Assembly (NCBI RefSeq): GCF_032362555.1
Contig: NC_083525.1
Span: 2,031,501 to 2,095,500 of the forward strand
Source of the DNA: Amyelois transitella
Taxonomy: Eukaryota; Arthropoda; Insecta; Lepidoptera; Pyralidae
Length of the DNA: 64,000 nt
Direction: 5' to 3'
Part shown: positions 58,101 through 63,742 of the stretch, one piece after another
How positions within the stretch are numbered: position 1 is the first letter of the stretch
Layout of the letters: each line of letters begins with the position of its first letter
Program-made: the position numbers and the translations under genes
Notes under the pieces: generated by a model
The model's database searches: none
The model's input: only the letters and a program-made list of their open reading frames with translations
What the model was told of the DNA's origin: nothing

Positions 58101-60193
58101 ATTTTATACTAGCTGTGCCCGCGACTTCGTCCGGGAATAGTTATTTTGGGCATCATTGACGCCCTCAAGGAAGAATGATTTTCCACGATTTTTTTTCTCA
58201 TTCTCCATTATTTCTTCGCTCCTAATAATTGCAGCGTGATGTTATATAGCCTAAAGCCTTCCTCGATAAATGGTGTATTCAACACAAAAATAATTTTTCA
58301 ATTCGAACCAGTAGTTCCTGAGATCAGCGCGTTCAAACAAACAAACTCTTCAGCTTTATAATATTAGAATAGATTGGTGCCGGGAACCACAGTGCAATAT
58401 ATAATATATATAATATATACTAGCTGTCCCGGCAAACGCTGTTTTGCCATATAAATAATTTTAAGGGTAAAAAATGTTAAGGGTTGACAACCCTTATCAC
58501 TAAGGGGTATGAAAAATAGATGTTGACCGATTCTCAGACCTACTCAATATGCTCACAAAATTTCATGAGTATCGGTCAAGCCGTTTTGGAGGAGTACGGG
58601 GACAAACATTGTGACACGAGAATTTTATATATAAGATCTATATATATATATATATCAATCTTTATCAATATATATCAAGAGTTTACAAACAAACAAACAA
58701 TATGTATGTCATCCCTTCGTTTCAGATTCGTAGCAAAGATGGGCGTGCGCTCTCGAGTGCTGGTGCTGGCGCTGTCGCAGCTGGTGGCCACGCTGCCCGC
58801 CTTCGGCTCCGTCGTGTTCGGCCCGCTGTGGGCCATGATCACGCTAGCCATCTCCTACTTCTTCGGTGAGATCACTTTTATCTGTTCTGTAATTTACATT
58901 ACAGAGTACTTACGTAAAGCTTCTGAATTTTCGCTTACGTTCGCAAATTCCATTAAAAAGTGGCCTATGTATTGTTAACTCTGAAGGTCTAATCAGGCTG
59001 GTAGTTTTTGAATTTATTCGTTACAAACATCCCTACGGAAATCCAAATCATTTTTCTACAAGTAAATCTGGTTTTTAAAGAAAATCCCGCCATGTCCGTG
59101 ACAGGTTTGACATTGACATTTTTAATAAGCAAAGCTGCACTTGCACGATCGTTTTTTATAATTCTTATTTCACTCATCGCCCTGGAAAAGAGTTGGATGA
59201 GTCAGATTTTTACACGAAGCTACTTCCGCGTGACATCGACAACCTTTTCAAGGGATTAACCTTGCCCGTAGGTATTGGATCTTGGTTTAATCTGCACTAG
59301 ATCATTGTTAGCCTATTCCCTTAGTCGCCTTTTACTATATCCATGGGAAAAAGATGGAGTTCTCAAATCCTGGAATATCCTGAACTCCCGAGAACCACAA
59401 GGTTAACAGTCATTTTAAAAAAATTCTGGTTTCAATGGCATGATCAACTTTACAGCTGAAATGTGGTTCGGCATCGTATTCGCTATCCTCGTGGAGATTG
59501 TCCCGCTATCGGTGCGCTCCACCACCGTGGGGGTGTTCCTGTTCGTGATGAACAACGTGGGGGGCAACCTGCCCATCCTGGTGGACCCTGTCTCCAAGGC
59601 CATTGGCTACAGGGAGGCCATCATGATCTTCTACGCCGGCTTCTACGGAATCAGTAAGTTTTTTTTTATTCAATTTTGGATTAAACATTTGTCTTCCATC
59701 TCACCTGATGTTAAGTGAAGTATATTCATATGTTGGCGTATAGATAGGGATATAGATCCCTTGCGAGGTAGACAGAGCCAGCAGTCTTGCAGAACCGATA
59801 GGCCACGTTCGGCTTAATGATAGAATTGAGATTCAAATAGTGACATGTTGCTAGCACATCGCCTAAAAGATGAATCTCAAGTTTACAAGCCTGTCCCTCA
59901 GTCACCTTTTACGACTCTATGAGATATATGGGAAAGAGATAGAGATGGAAGTGGTCATATTTTTTTTTCTATTGGTAACTTACTTAGAAGTCATATTAAA
60001 TTACTTAATTTGACTTCCAGGCAGCATCCTCTTCTTCCTTACCATGTTCCTGATGGACGGTCCGGTGGAGAAGAAGCCTGAGGAGCCCAGCCGGAAACCT
60101 TCAGGGCTCGACAACACAGCGTTCACCCACGATGAGCTGCCCGCTAGAAACGGCGCAAGGAATCTACCAGCTATTGACAGTAGTAGAATGTAA
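37019..60193 (+). CDS. Spinster-like MFS transporter, 11 coding exons, 516 aa
   Basis: CDS: join(37019..37127,39401..39524,44997..45140,51451..51552,52613..52793,55186..55291,55781..55915,57743..57881,58726..58865,59456..59653,60021..60193). Every junction is GT-AG and the phases agree, totalling 1551 nt. The protein has the two-half MFS pattern. TM1 lies near residues 16-36. A luminal/extracellular loop has four cysteines (54, 70, 79, 90) and three N-glycosylation sites (N57, N74, N85). Motif A is GVVADKYNRARV (121-132), with a second version, GGVVSDK, in the C half. The GES motif (166-168) and REPPR (245-249) match the Spinster (SPNS) family, which moves lysophospholipids or sphingolipids out of lysosomes or cells. 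The substrate here is unknown. An acceptor at 37006 shows that a 5' untranslated exon lies upstream. AATAAA is at 60241. Confidence 0.88.
37267..37374 (+). repeat. Partial duplicate of exon 1 and its donor
   Basis: Repeats 37093-37200 at an offset of 174 bp, including GGGGCACTACCTTATAG|GTAAG. The offset is 58 codons and the frame stays open from exon 1 through the copy, so using the second donor would add 58 residues. Confidence 0.85.
37415..37500 (+). repeat. GGAGGTCAGACGGGA-family repeat, fragment
   Basis: Contains the reverse-complement landmark CCCGTCTGACCTCCGC. It lies in intron 1. Confidence 0.55.
37650..37871 (+). mobile_element. Second type of non-autonomous Helitron
   Basis: TCCTACTAATATTATAAATG to GTCGCGGGCACAGCTAG|T. 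It is the counterpart of 29064-29274, with a Lep1-like 3' terminus. Confidence 0.8.
38210..38420 (+). repeat. TATG-tailed SINE-like repeat with deletions
   Basis: GTGCCGTGCCGGGATCTCG to ATAGACGTGATTATATCTGTG, in intron 1. Confidence 0.65.
38828..38965 (-). repeat. CCCGGAGGGGTAGG-family repeat
   Basis: TACATAAAATCACGCC to TCATGCAAGCTCGGCGG. Confidence 0.65.
39019..39255 (+). repeat. TATG-tailed SINE-like repeat, lacking its tail
   Basis: GTGCCGTGTGGTTCCCGGC to ACCCCGTAAGAGATATAG. A short LINE 3' tail follows at about 39300-39335. Confidence 0.8.
39401..39524 (+). CDS. Transporter exon 2
   Basis: Residues 37-78 (start of the cysteine-rich luminal loop, with N57 and N74). Acceptor TTCACAG, donor GATAT|GTTAGT, which is a slightly weaker donor than the others. 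Confidence 0.82.
39700..40045. repeat. TATG-tailed repeat copies, one an inverted duplication
   Basis: A minus-oriented copy at 39700-39850 is followed by a perfect 32-bp inverted repeat (39894-39925 against 39929-39960) made of the CGATAGAATTGAGATTC segment. The plus-oriented 3' half ends near 40035. Confidence 0.75.
40605..40869 (-). mobile_element. Lep1-type non-autonomous Helitron
   Basis: CTAGCTGTGCCCGCGACTTC at the low-coordinate end (3' terminus of the element); the AAGCTAAAGAGTTTG region is at the other end. Intron 2. Confidence 0.85.
41095..41290. repeat. Palindromic GC-rich repeat (TCGCGCGA family)
   Basis: GACGCCATTTGATCGCGCGA and its near complement TCGCGCGATAAATACGACGTC flank a short centre around GACGTAAAATGG. 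A fragment reading TTGCCGTGTGGTTCAGAG follows at about 41333. Other copies lie at 43595 and 61451, with partial ones at 21675 and 42555. Confidence 0.65.
41940..42185 (+). repeat. TATG-tailed repeat fragment fused to a GGAGGTCAGACGGGA fragment
   Basis: The former covers 41948-42085 and lacks its 3' third. The latter is at 42095-42185 (CATCAGAGAGGTGAGGATG). Confidence 0.65.
42190..43310. other. Intron 2 sequence, largely unassigned
   Basis: A partial palindromic-repeat arm lies near 42555-42640. No other structure is recognised. Confidence 0.45.
43319..43569 (+). mobile_element. Lep1-type non-autonomous Helitron
   Basis: TCTATACTAATATTATAAAGC to GCGGGCACAGCTAA|T. The 3' end is CTAA instead of CTAG, still within CTRR. 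It has an internal deletion after ACCATTTATC. Confidence 0.85.
43595..43800. repeat. Palindromic GC-rich repeat (TCGCGCGA family)
   Basis: GTGGCATGGCACGAATGACGCC and, inverted, GGCGACACGCGTGCCATGG. It ends in TTGCCGTGTGGTTCAGAATAG, like the copy at 41095. Confidence 0.65.
44360..44690. repeat. Unidentified moderately GC-rich segment
   Basis: GCGGGAGCGATGATTCGGC to ATCTTCCGCCAGGCTAGG and GGGGAACCGCGCGACAG. It stands out from the AT-rich intron and may be a transposon relic. No family assigned. Confidence 0.35.
44723..44986 (+). repeat. TATG-tailed SINE-like repeat abutting exon 3
   Basis: GTTGTGTGGTTCCCGGC to (TATG)n. Only about 10 bp (TTTTTATACAG) separate its tail from exon 3. Confidence 0.85.
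44997..45140 (+). CDS. Transporter exon 3
   Basis: Residues 78-126: cysteines 79 and 90, N85, TM2 and the first half of motif A (GVVADK). Acceptor ATACAG, donor GATAA|GTAAGT. Confidence 0.87.
45236..45335 (+). repeat. Degenerate duplicate of exon 3 3' half
   Basis: GACTACCAGATCTTCGTCG to GGCGTAGCTGATAAGTTAA. Translates to DYQIFVELALIDVFTVLGIILGVADK, against DYQILAGPAFMAVFTVVGVILGVVADK in exon 3. One codon is lost and the donor is weakened (GTTAAT). Confidence 0.8.
45345..45438 (+). repeat. TATG-tailed SINE-like repeat, 5' part, interrupted
   Basis: GTCGTGTGGTTCCCGGC to ATAGGCTTATA. It resumes at 50690 after the 5.25-kb LINE block. Confidence 0.85.
45440..46577 (-). repeat. Two (TTA)n-ended modules 3' of the LINE
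   Basis: GC-rich sequence unlike the surrounding intron. The small frames on both strands here (for example 45654-46111) have no recognisable domain and are not called as genes. Confidence 0.6.
47113..50073 (-). CDS. LINE ORF2: endonuclease-reverse transcriptase
   Basis: 986 aa, uninterrupted. Residues about 40-250 are an apurinic-type endonuclease (NIISLNIRSVNKN, VLSECWCDE, VLTGDINIDTL, SDTTDHLPIF). The reverse transcriptase spans about 480-790: NYRPISLLNSISKIIEK, GFRSCRNTEDAV, FIDLKKAFDTV, GIPQGSTLGPTLF and the catalytic LAFADDTAL. A conserved C-terminal region follows. It copies its own RNA into nicked target DNA (target-primed reverse transcription). The ATG at 50073 is followed by the complete endonuclease. 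It belongs to the Jockey/CR1 group of non-LTR elements; the clade is not resolved by eye. With all motifs intact, it could in principle supply activity for other retroposons. Confidence 0.9.
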   Translation of the reverse strand: MNSPDLSEEIDLACSPSCTLIEDPKQLSADLDNLVPGCKNKLNIISLNIRSVNKNLDNFLVFLTGLKTNVHIIVLSECWCDENSIPPTLDGFSLYYTKKSFNQNDGVIMYISEAIRASVEEIELQEANCLAAKIGNLTVFGLYRPWAFANPSNFLDSLDSLLLTTRSRNIVLTGDINIDTLDTNNSHVSDYLEIVGSHGLQNTIDKPTHGRTCYDHFMCKLVGQFKTYILLSDTTDHLPIFLSISTSLGLHSAGVSSLTRTRINYEAIRKAIETIDWNPYLLTKDPDQAAKILTETLQQLIACHTNTLTFTKRKRPIKPWITPGIVKCFQKRIRLHRLSKRNPNDDTIKETYIRYRNVCNQTAKLLKINYYKNKFSQHYKNTKGTWDTVKEMCNIKKKNSQATPLLKISPSPEQSLNHVNSFFTSVGKDLATEILSKLDMTESQLTKATSSSGNMDSMCLYPTDSIEIDKIILNLRNYSAPGPDCITNSILKNSHSILCTMIAHLCNLGISAGVFPSIFKSAQVVPVYKGGGDESVSNYRPISLLNSISKIIEKVINTRLTSFLENKQLLADNQYGFRSCRNTEDAVANLSDTVTKALDSGKRCIGIFIDLKKAFDTVSIPLLLLKLEGLGIRGVALEWFRDYLSNRSQVVKVSNVQSTSLPITYGIPQGSTLGPTLFLAYVNSLCNLKLSSGNILAFADDTALMFWGDSWTEVKEAAETGLLTVMKWLDHNLLTLNVPKTKYICFRISEATKPPPDFDIQAHTLSCTRDPQSNTTCHCPNLIHTDTHKYLGIVMDKNLTWKPHISELSKRVRKLLHIFKNLRESADINLIKNIYLALVQSLLTYCIPVWGGAAVTHLSELERAQRAVIKVMLRKPRRYPTDTLYKESQMLTVRQLFILQSVLRHHKTIVPSQINQHRRRIRTNVPSFKSAFAQRQASFTGPFLYRHLNNLNKILNMNRKSLKTSLKNNLIALDYLETENILKITS
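50397..50689 (-). pseudogene. LINE ORF1 remnant, C-terminal end
   Basis: Continuous frame from the truncation point to a stop at 50397, about 97 residues. It includes YLSDHLTPRAARLYYLAREF and GYDFCWTSNGLVYLRKKQGD. This matches the C-terminal domain of CR1/L2-type ORF1 proteins (LTP...LY..AR, Y.W..NG...VRK). The upstream RNA-binding and coiled-coil parts were lost by 5' truncation. Confidence 0.75.
50690..50872 (+). repeat. TATG-tailed SINE-like repeat, 3' part after interruption
   Basis: TTATAAACTTGGGATTCC to (ATGT)n at 50866. It continues the copy begun at 45345. Confidence 0.85.
51097..51153. repeat. Perfect 25-bp inverted repeat (hairpin)
   Basis: Arms 51097-51121 and 51129-51153 with a 7-nt loop (GATAACT). 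It lies 300 bp upstream of exon 4, in intron 3. Confidence 0.9.
51240..51450 (+). promoter_or_regulatory. CpG-rich segment upstream of exon 4
   Basis: GAGGCGCGCGGGCGGTCC and neighbouring sequence are far more GC-rich than the intron. A frame beginning before 51293 stays open into exon 4, with an in-frame ATG at 51422. Could be an internal promoter or alternative exon; not proven. Confidence 0.3.
51451..51552 (+). CDS. Transporter exon 4
   Basis: Residues 126-160: end of motif A (YNRARV) and TM3 (LVFAIAILLMGTVTEYWHLVVLR). Acceptor TCAACAG, donor CTGAG|GTATGT. Confidence 0.87.
51571..51916 (+). repeat. LINE 3' end flanked by a ~60-bp direct repeat
   Basis: TTGCTTCGACGAGTGGTAC at 51571-51630 recurs at 51860-51916. 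Between them lies the (GAATTT)n LINE 3' end (51672-51859). Intron 4. Confidence 0.8.
52026..52145 (-). repeat. CCCGGAGGGGTAGG-family repeat
   Basis: CATACATACATAAAATCACGCC to CATCCACATTCATAACTG. A plus-oriented TATG-tailed repeat fragment follows at 52150-52345. Confidence 0.65.
52613..52793 (+). CDS. Transporter exon 5
   Basis: Residues 160-220: TM4 with GESGCNPLATG, the cytoplasmic segment DLFPEHQRA, and TM5 (GIYGGYGIAFPVG). Acceptor CGACAG, donor TTG|GTGAGT. Confidence 0.88.
52865..53096 (+). repeat. TATG-tailed SINE-like repeat
   Basis: TTGCCGTGTGGTTCCCGGC to GTGATTATATAGATGG. The segment around GGCGATGGGCTAGC is deleted. Confidence 0.8.
53100..54470. other. Intron 5 sequence, mostly unassigned
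   Basis: A 3' fragment of the TATG-tailed repeat lies at about 54140-54195 and a truncated Helitron end at 54470-54500 (ACTAGCTGTTGCCCGCGAC). Confidence 0.5.
54593..54859 (-). mobile_element. Lep1-type non-autonomous Helitron
   Basis: CTAGCTGTGCCCGCAACTTC to TATTAGTATAGA|T. Both Helitron termini are intact. Intron 5. Confidence 0.87.
55022..55150 (-). repeat. CCCGGAGGGGTAGG-family repeat, diverged
   Basis: TATCACGCCTCTTCCC to CATACTTCTTTCGCTTC. Confidence 0.45.
55186..55291 (+). CDS. Transporter exon 6
   Basis: Residues 221-256: TM6 (GAGIVGLIIALFTFLTL) and the REPPR motif. Phase 0 start after TGGCACAG, donor GAAG|GTAATA. Confidence 0.87.
55781..55915 (+). CDS. Transporter exon 7
   Basis: Residues 256-301: the hydrophilic central loop and the start of TM7 (IAQPRILLLCFAASIRHC). 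Acceptor TTAAAG, donor TGCG|GTGAGT. Confidence 0.86.
55960..56169 (-). mobile_element. tRNA-derived SINE
   Basis: AGCCTCGAAGTAAGTTCG to GCGCCGCAGAGGCCGTC, 45 bp after the exon 7 donor. Box A and box B are intact, but the (TATT)n tail is missing. Confidence 0.8.
56230..56780. other. Intron 7 sequence, nothing recognised
   Basis: No repeat family or ORF seen. Confidence 0.45.
56786..57030 (-). repeat. TATG-tailed SINE-like repeat, diverged
   Basis: CATATGTATCACGTCAATATC to GGCGGGAACCACACGG. Confidence 0.75.
57743..57881 (+). CDS. Transporter exon 8
   Basis: Residues 301-347: a short loop (YYRDYFPDVDLG) and TM8 with the second motif A start (GGVVSDK). Acceptor TCAACAG, donor GATAA|GTAAGT, the same codon context as the exon 3 donor, as expected of the two related MFS halves. 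Confidence 0.87.
57994..58392 (-). repeat. TATG-tailed repeat interrupted by a Helitron
   Basis: Parts at 57994-58108 (CTAGTCCATCGCC to GTGGTCCTATG) and 58374-58392 (TTGGTGCCGGGAACCACAG) are separated exactly by the Lep1 copy at 58109-58373. Confidence 0.8.
58109..58373 (-). mobile_element. Lep1-type non-autonomous Helitron nested in a repeat
   Basis: A|CTAGCTGTGCCCGCGAC to TATTAGAATAGA|T. It inserted between A and T without a target duplication, as Helitrons do. Confidence 0.88.
58428..58650 (-). mobile_element. Third Helitron-like repeat family
   Basis: ACTAGCTGTCCCGGCAAACG to GACACGAGAATTTTATATA. It shares only the CTAGCTGT terminus with Lep1. It ends about 75 bp before exon 9. Confidence 0.55.
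58726..58865 (+). CDS. Transporter exon 9
   Basis: Residues 347-394: TM9 (LVLALSQLVATLPAF) and most of TM10 (PLWAMITLAISYFF). Acceptor TTTCAG, donor TTCG|GTGAGA. Third codon positions are almost all G or C. Confidence 0.87.
59306..59403 (-). repeat. TATG-tailed repeat, 5' fragment
   Basis: CCCTTAGTCGCCTTTTAC to CCGAGAACCACAAGG. A GGAGGTCAGACGGGA-type fragment precedes it at 59190-59265. Confidence 0.6.
59456..59653 (+). CDS. Transporter exon 10
   Basis: Residues 394-460: the AEMWFGIVFAILVEIVP helix (TM10/11), the loop RSTTVG, and TM11 and the start of TM12. Acceptor TTACAG, donor ATCA|GTAAGT. Confidence 0.88.
59745..59970 (-). repeat. TATG-tailed SINE-like repeat
   Basis: ATAGATCCCTTGCGAGGTAG to GTGGTCATATTTTTTTTTC, in the last intron. 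The 5' end is missing. Confidence 0.75.
60021..60193 (+). CDS. Transporter exon 11 (terminal)
   Basis: Residues 460-516 and stop: end of TM12 (SSILFFLTMFLM) and a hydrophilic cytoplasmic tail ending DSSRM. Acceptor CTTCCAG. Confidence 0.87.
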
Positions 60194-60240
60194 AAACTAC
60201 AATATACCACTTAAGTTAGGTTCGTTAATTGAATGAAAAC

Positions 60241-60246
60241 AATAAA
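60241..60246 (+). terminator. Polyadenylation signal of the transporter
   Basis: AATAAA 48 bp after the stop codon. A second AATAAA lies near 60281. Confidence 0.6.
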
Positions 60247-60391
60247 CTACTCGTAACTTCGTCGATCGAATGAAGAATGTAATAAAATTGATGAGTGAAT
60301 GACTGAATGAATTCAATTAGCAGTCAACAATCGTAAAACCAAATAAAACTACTCAGGGTTGCACCAAATCACTCTATAAGTATGACAAGCC

Positions 60392-60620
60392 GTCAAATCT
60401 CCGGATAAGAAAAAAATTGTGTTAATTTATACCGACGACGAGCTACCAACTCGAAACGGAGGGAGGAATCTTCAGGCGATTGATAGCAGAATATGAAAAC
60501 AAGAAACTTGAATGTAAAAATGAGTGAATGAATTCAGTAGTAAATATAAAAATGAGTGAATTAATTCAGTACAAATAAGTAATCGAGAATCGTCAAATTA
60601 ACTAAAACTGAGCACTCTGC
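60392..60620 (+). repeat. Degenerate duplicate of the transporter's 3' end
   Basis: KPSNL at 60392 and DELPTRNGGRNLQAIDSRI plus stop at 60437-60496 mirror KPSGL and DELPARNGARNLPAIDSSRM plus stop in exon 11. The following 3' UTR (GAGTGAATGAATTCA) is also repeated. Offset about 300 bp. Confidence 0.85.
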
Positions 60621-61120
60621 AGAGAGTTGAGAATTTGCCCAGTACTAACCTAAGGACCTTGAGGTCTCCGTCCAAAAATGCAGTTTTTTTTTTAATGAAT
60701 TATAAACTTAGATTCGCGATATAAATGAACTTTTGATACATAACCACAAACACACTAATATTAAATCGTTGTTCAAGTGACCGAATGAATGAATGGAAAA
60801 TGAATGATTAATTTAAGGTCTAGAATAACACGTATTAAAAAAAACTTAAGATTTTATTCTTGAGTTCCTATTAAGTGCCTCACTTTACTTGAACTATTTA
60901 TGTAAGTTTGCCTAAATATTAGTCTCTTTTTAAAAAATCTCTTATTTAATTTAGAACTCTTTAAGTTTTATAAGTAGTCCTAAGCATATCTAATAATATG
61001 TCTGCCTACATGATTATTTTAGACAAAATCTCAAAGGTGTTCTTAACATAAAAATATTTTCACTCACGAAAATTATGACAAAAGCAAATAATCAGAAATT
61101 TTTATGTATACCCCTCCGCG
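60620..61120. other. Downstream non-coding sequence
   Basis: No gene or repeat family recognised. Confidence 0.45.
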
Positions 61121-61138
61121 AAAGAGGCGCGATTTATG

Positions 61139-61285
61139 TATACATACATACATAAAATCACGCCTTTTTCCCGGAGGAGGGGTAGGCAGAGACTACATCT
61201 TTCCAATTGCTAAGATCTCTGCATACTTTCTTCGCTTCATGCACATTCATAACTCTCTTCATGCCAGCTCGACGTCATTTCGTCG
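61139..61285 (-). repeat. CCCGGAGGGGTAGG-family repeat, full
   Basis: (CATA)n at 61139, then ATCACGCCTTTTTCCCGGAGG, to CTCTTCATGCCAGCTCG. Confidence 0.7.
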
Positions 61286-61450
61286 ATTTATGTATGTACC
61301 TATGTCTAAAAACATTACATTTCATGTAATCACGTCTATATCCCTTATGGAATAGATGCTCTAAACTAAAATAGAACTAAAGTACTTTCCATGACATTAA
61401 AAGTCTGTGTTCACTTAGTATAAAGCAATTCTAAACAATATTTAAAATAG

Positions 61451-61555
61451 GTCTGCCTCCGTAGCATGACACGCGCGACGCCGTTTTTATCGCGCGAAAA
61501 CTATCGCTGTTTCGCTTTTTCTTGTGACGTGAAACGGGACGGCAATAGTTTATCA
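61451..61555. repeat. Palindromic GC-rich repeat (TCGCGCGA family)
   Basis: GACACGCGCGACGCCG, TATCGCGCGAAAACTATCGC, then GACGTGAAACGGGACGGC. The right arm is truncated by the LINE 3' end. Confidence 0.65.
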
Positions 61556-61602
61556 AATTCAAATTCAAAATTTTTATTCATTATTATAGGATACTTCATA
61601 TC
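61556..61602 (-). repeat. LINE 3' end, first part
   Basis: AAATTCAAATTCAAAATTT to GGATACTTCATATC. Interrupted by the long-TIR element and resumed at 62611. Confidence 0.85.
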
Positions 61603-61740
61603 ATGTGTGTCAGAATGGCGGGTGTACCTCACGGATTTTAATATCTGTTTTGGATTAAAAACGTACCTGATGTGTACCTCAGTGTACCTATCCTAAAAAT
61701 CTGTGTACCTTCTTCTATGTAAAGATTTTTAATAAAATAG

Positions 61741-61778
61741 GTACACCCGCGGTCCTGACGTCAGGACCGCGGGTGTAC
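61741..61778. repeat. Perfect 38-bp palindrome in the left arm
   Basis: GTACACCCGCGGTCCTGAC followed directly by its reverse complement, centred on GACGTC. Confidence 0.95.
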
Positions 61779-62434
61779 TTCTAGTTAGCATATGTAGGTA
61801 AGTTAACTGTATATGTAGATTTGGTACCTCTTGTGTACCTGCAGAAACAAATATTAAATAAATAAAAAATATAAATATGCTGAGAAAATGTAAAAAAACA
61901 TTTTTTTTCATGTTAAAATTTTCTTTTTTTTTTATGTAACTGGCCAGTTATGACACATTCTGAACAAAACAGAAAAGAAGTTGCACAATACAAATTATAA
62001 TTAACATATATCAACAACAAAATGTTTATGTATAAATGATCTAGTTCTAGTTCATTACTACAGTATATACTTTTATGTAGGTATCCTTCCGAGGCAAGCG
62101 ATGGGAGTGTTATGACGATCTTCGTAATAATGTAAGAAAAAGCTAAATGTATGATTTCAGAATGTGACCTTTATAGATTGAAATATTTTTTTGTAATATA
62201 CATAAAAATATATTTTGTGATTTAGGAATGTTACAATTCTGTACATAAATGTGTAATCACATACAGACAGATACTAGAGTGATCCTATAAGAGTTCCTTT
62301 TTTTTATTTTATTTTTTTTTTCATTTTCTCAGCACCCTTAATATTTTTTATTTATTTAATATTTGTTTCTGCAGGTACACAAGAGGTACCAAATCTACAT
62401 ATACAGTTAACTTACTTACATATGCTAACTAGAA

Positions 62435-62472
62435 GTACACCCGCGGTCCTGACGTCAGGACCGCGGGTGTAC
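62435..62472. repeat. Perfect 38-bp palindrome in the right arm
   Basis: Same 38 bases as in the left arm. Confidence 0.95.
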
Positions 62473-62610
62473 CTATTTTATTAAAAATCTTTACATAGAA
62501 GGAGGTACACAGATTTTTAGGATAGGTACACTGAGGTACACATCAGGTACGTTTTTAATCCAAAACAGATATTAAAATCCGTGAGGTACACCCGCCATTC
62601 TGACACACAT

Positions 62611-62760
62611 TTCATATCGCTTAGTAATTGTCAAAACTTTTAGTTTCACAACATTGGTTGACGTCAAATAAATTACTTAAAAACTAAGTTTACTGCCGCT
62701 TCCAAGGCGTCAGTGCAGAAGAAGCGGTAACAAACTACACTGCACCATTTTCTTCAATCC
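62611..62760 (-). repeat. LINE 3' end, second part
   Basis: TTCATATCGCTTAGTAATTG to GGCGTCAGTGCAGAAGAAGC. Continuation of 61556-61602. A short plus-oriented tail of the same family lies at about 62815-62860. Confidence 0.85.
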
Positions 62761-62859
62761 AGCCCTGTAGCAAGAAACGCACGAAGCTGTGTTTATCGCG
62801 CGATAAAGAAGAATCCTACAATAATGAATAAAAATTTTGAATTTTGAATTTTTTGAATT

Positions 62860-63560
62860 GCTTCACACAAACATAGATATTGAGCGAGTGACTGGACTAT
62901 TATGACCAATAAAGGTTATACAGTATCGAAGAATAAATTGATGATTATTAAAGACGCCATTTGTAAAATGATTGTAGTTTAACGATTATGCAGTTATTGA
63001 TGTGATACTGTTGTTTTGTAAATATTTAATTGTTAATTTAGTTAGTAGTGTAAATAAAACGTGTAACATTTATTACGTTAGTTTTTATTTTAGTTTTAGT
63101 CTGCTTACGCCCTTCTATCCATTATGGGAATACATATTTAATTATCCTTATTGTCATACCAGTATGACCAAAGAAATAATTTAAAAAAATAAAGGTACAT
63201 AAGTATCTACTTAATCTTATTTGATTCCCAATTCTATGGATATGACAACCACGAGAAAATAGCGGTTCAATTATTTCCTTAATCGCCTATTATAACCATG
63301 GAAAAGCAAGCGTTTGGTTTCTACACAATTCTAGATTCCCTATATTGTCTCAAAGAAGAAAAGTTATATATTTTCAATATACTCGTTTATTCTACTGCCG
63401 TCAAAACATTACCATTTTCTTTGTATTTAAAAACTTTCTCTTTCCGCCTCGATTTCCAATGCTTTGTTGCTTCTTTGGATATTATATACGCGCCATCCAG
63501 AGCAACTGCTTTAATTTTGTCTGAAAAAAAAATAAAAAACAATATAACATATTCCCAGCA
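62860..63560. other. Non-coding stretch
   Basis: No gene or repeat recognised; open frames here have no recognisable domain. Confidence 0.45.
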
Positions 63561-63562
63561 TT

Positions 63563-63742
63563 AGAAAAAAGAATAGGACCCACACGGATGTCGTAGGAAG
63601 CGACTAAAGGTCGGGCTTATAAACTTAAGATTCTTCTGTTAGGCAATGGGCTAGCAACCTGTCACTATTTGAATCTCAATTCTATTACTAATCCAACTAC
63701 CAGTCTACCCCGCTATGGATAAAGACGTGATTATATGTATGT
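63563..63742 (+). repeat. TATG-tailed SINE-like repeat, lacking 5' end
   Basis: GAAAAAAGAATAGGACCC to GTGATTATATGTATG. A more diverged copy of its 3' half may lie at 63835-63975. Confidence 0.75.

Larger units (their letters stand above)
61603..62610. mobile_element. 1008-bp non-autonomous DNA transposon with long inverted repeats
   Basis: Seen: near-identical inverted repeats of about 285 bp (61603-61889 and 62325-62610) starting ATGTGTGTCAGAATGGCGGG. The flanks carry an 8-bp duplication, TTCATATC (61595-61602 and 62611-62618). Removing the element restores the LINE 3' end. Each arm holds a perfect 38-bp palindrome (61741-61778 and 62435-62472) and many GTGTACCT or GGTACAC motifs. The 435-bp interior is AT-rich with no coding capacity. 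An 8-bp duplication fits hAT, P, Merlin or Mutator-like elements; the family is unresolved. Confidence 0.9.
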
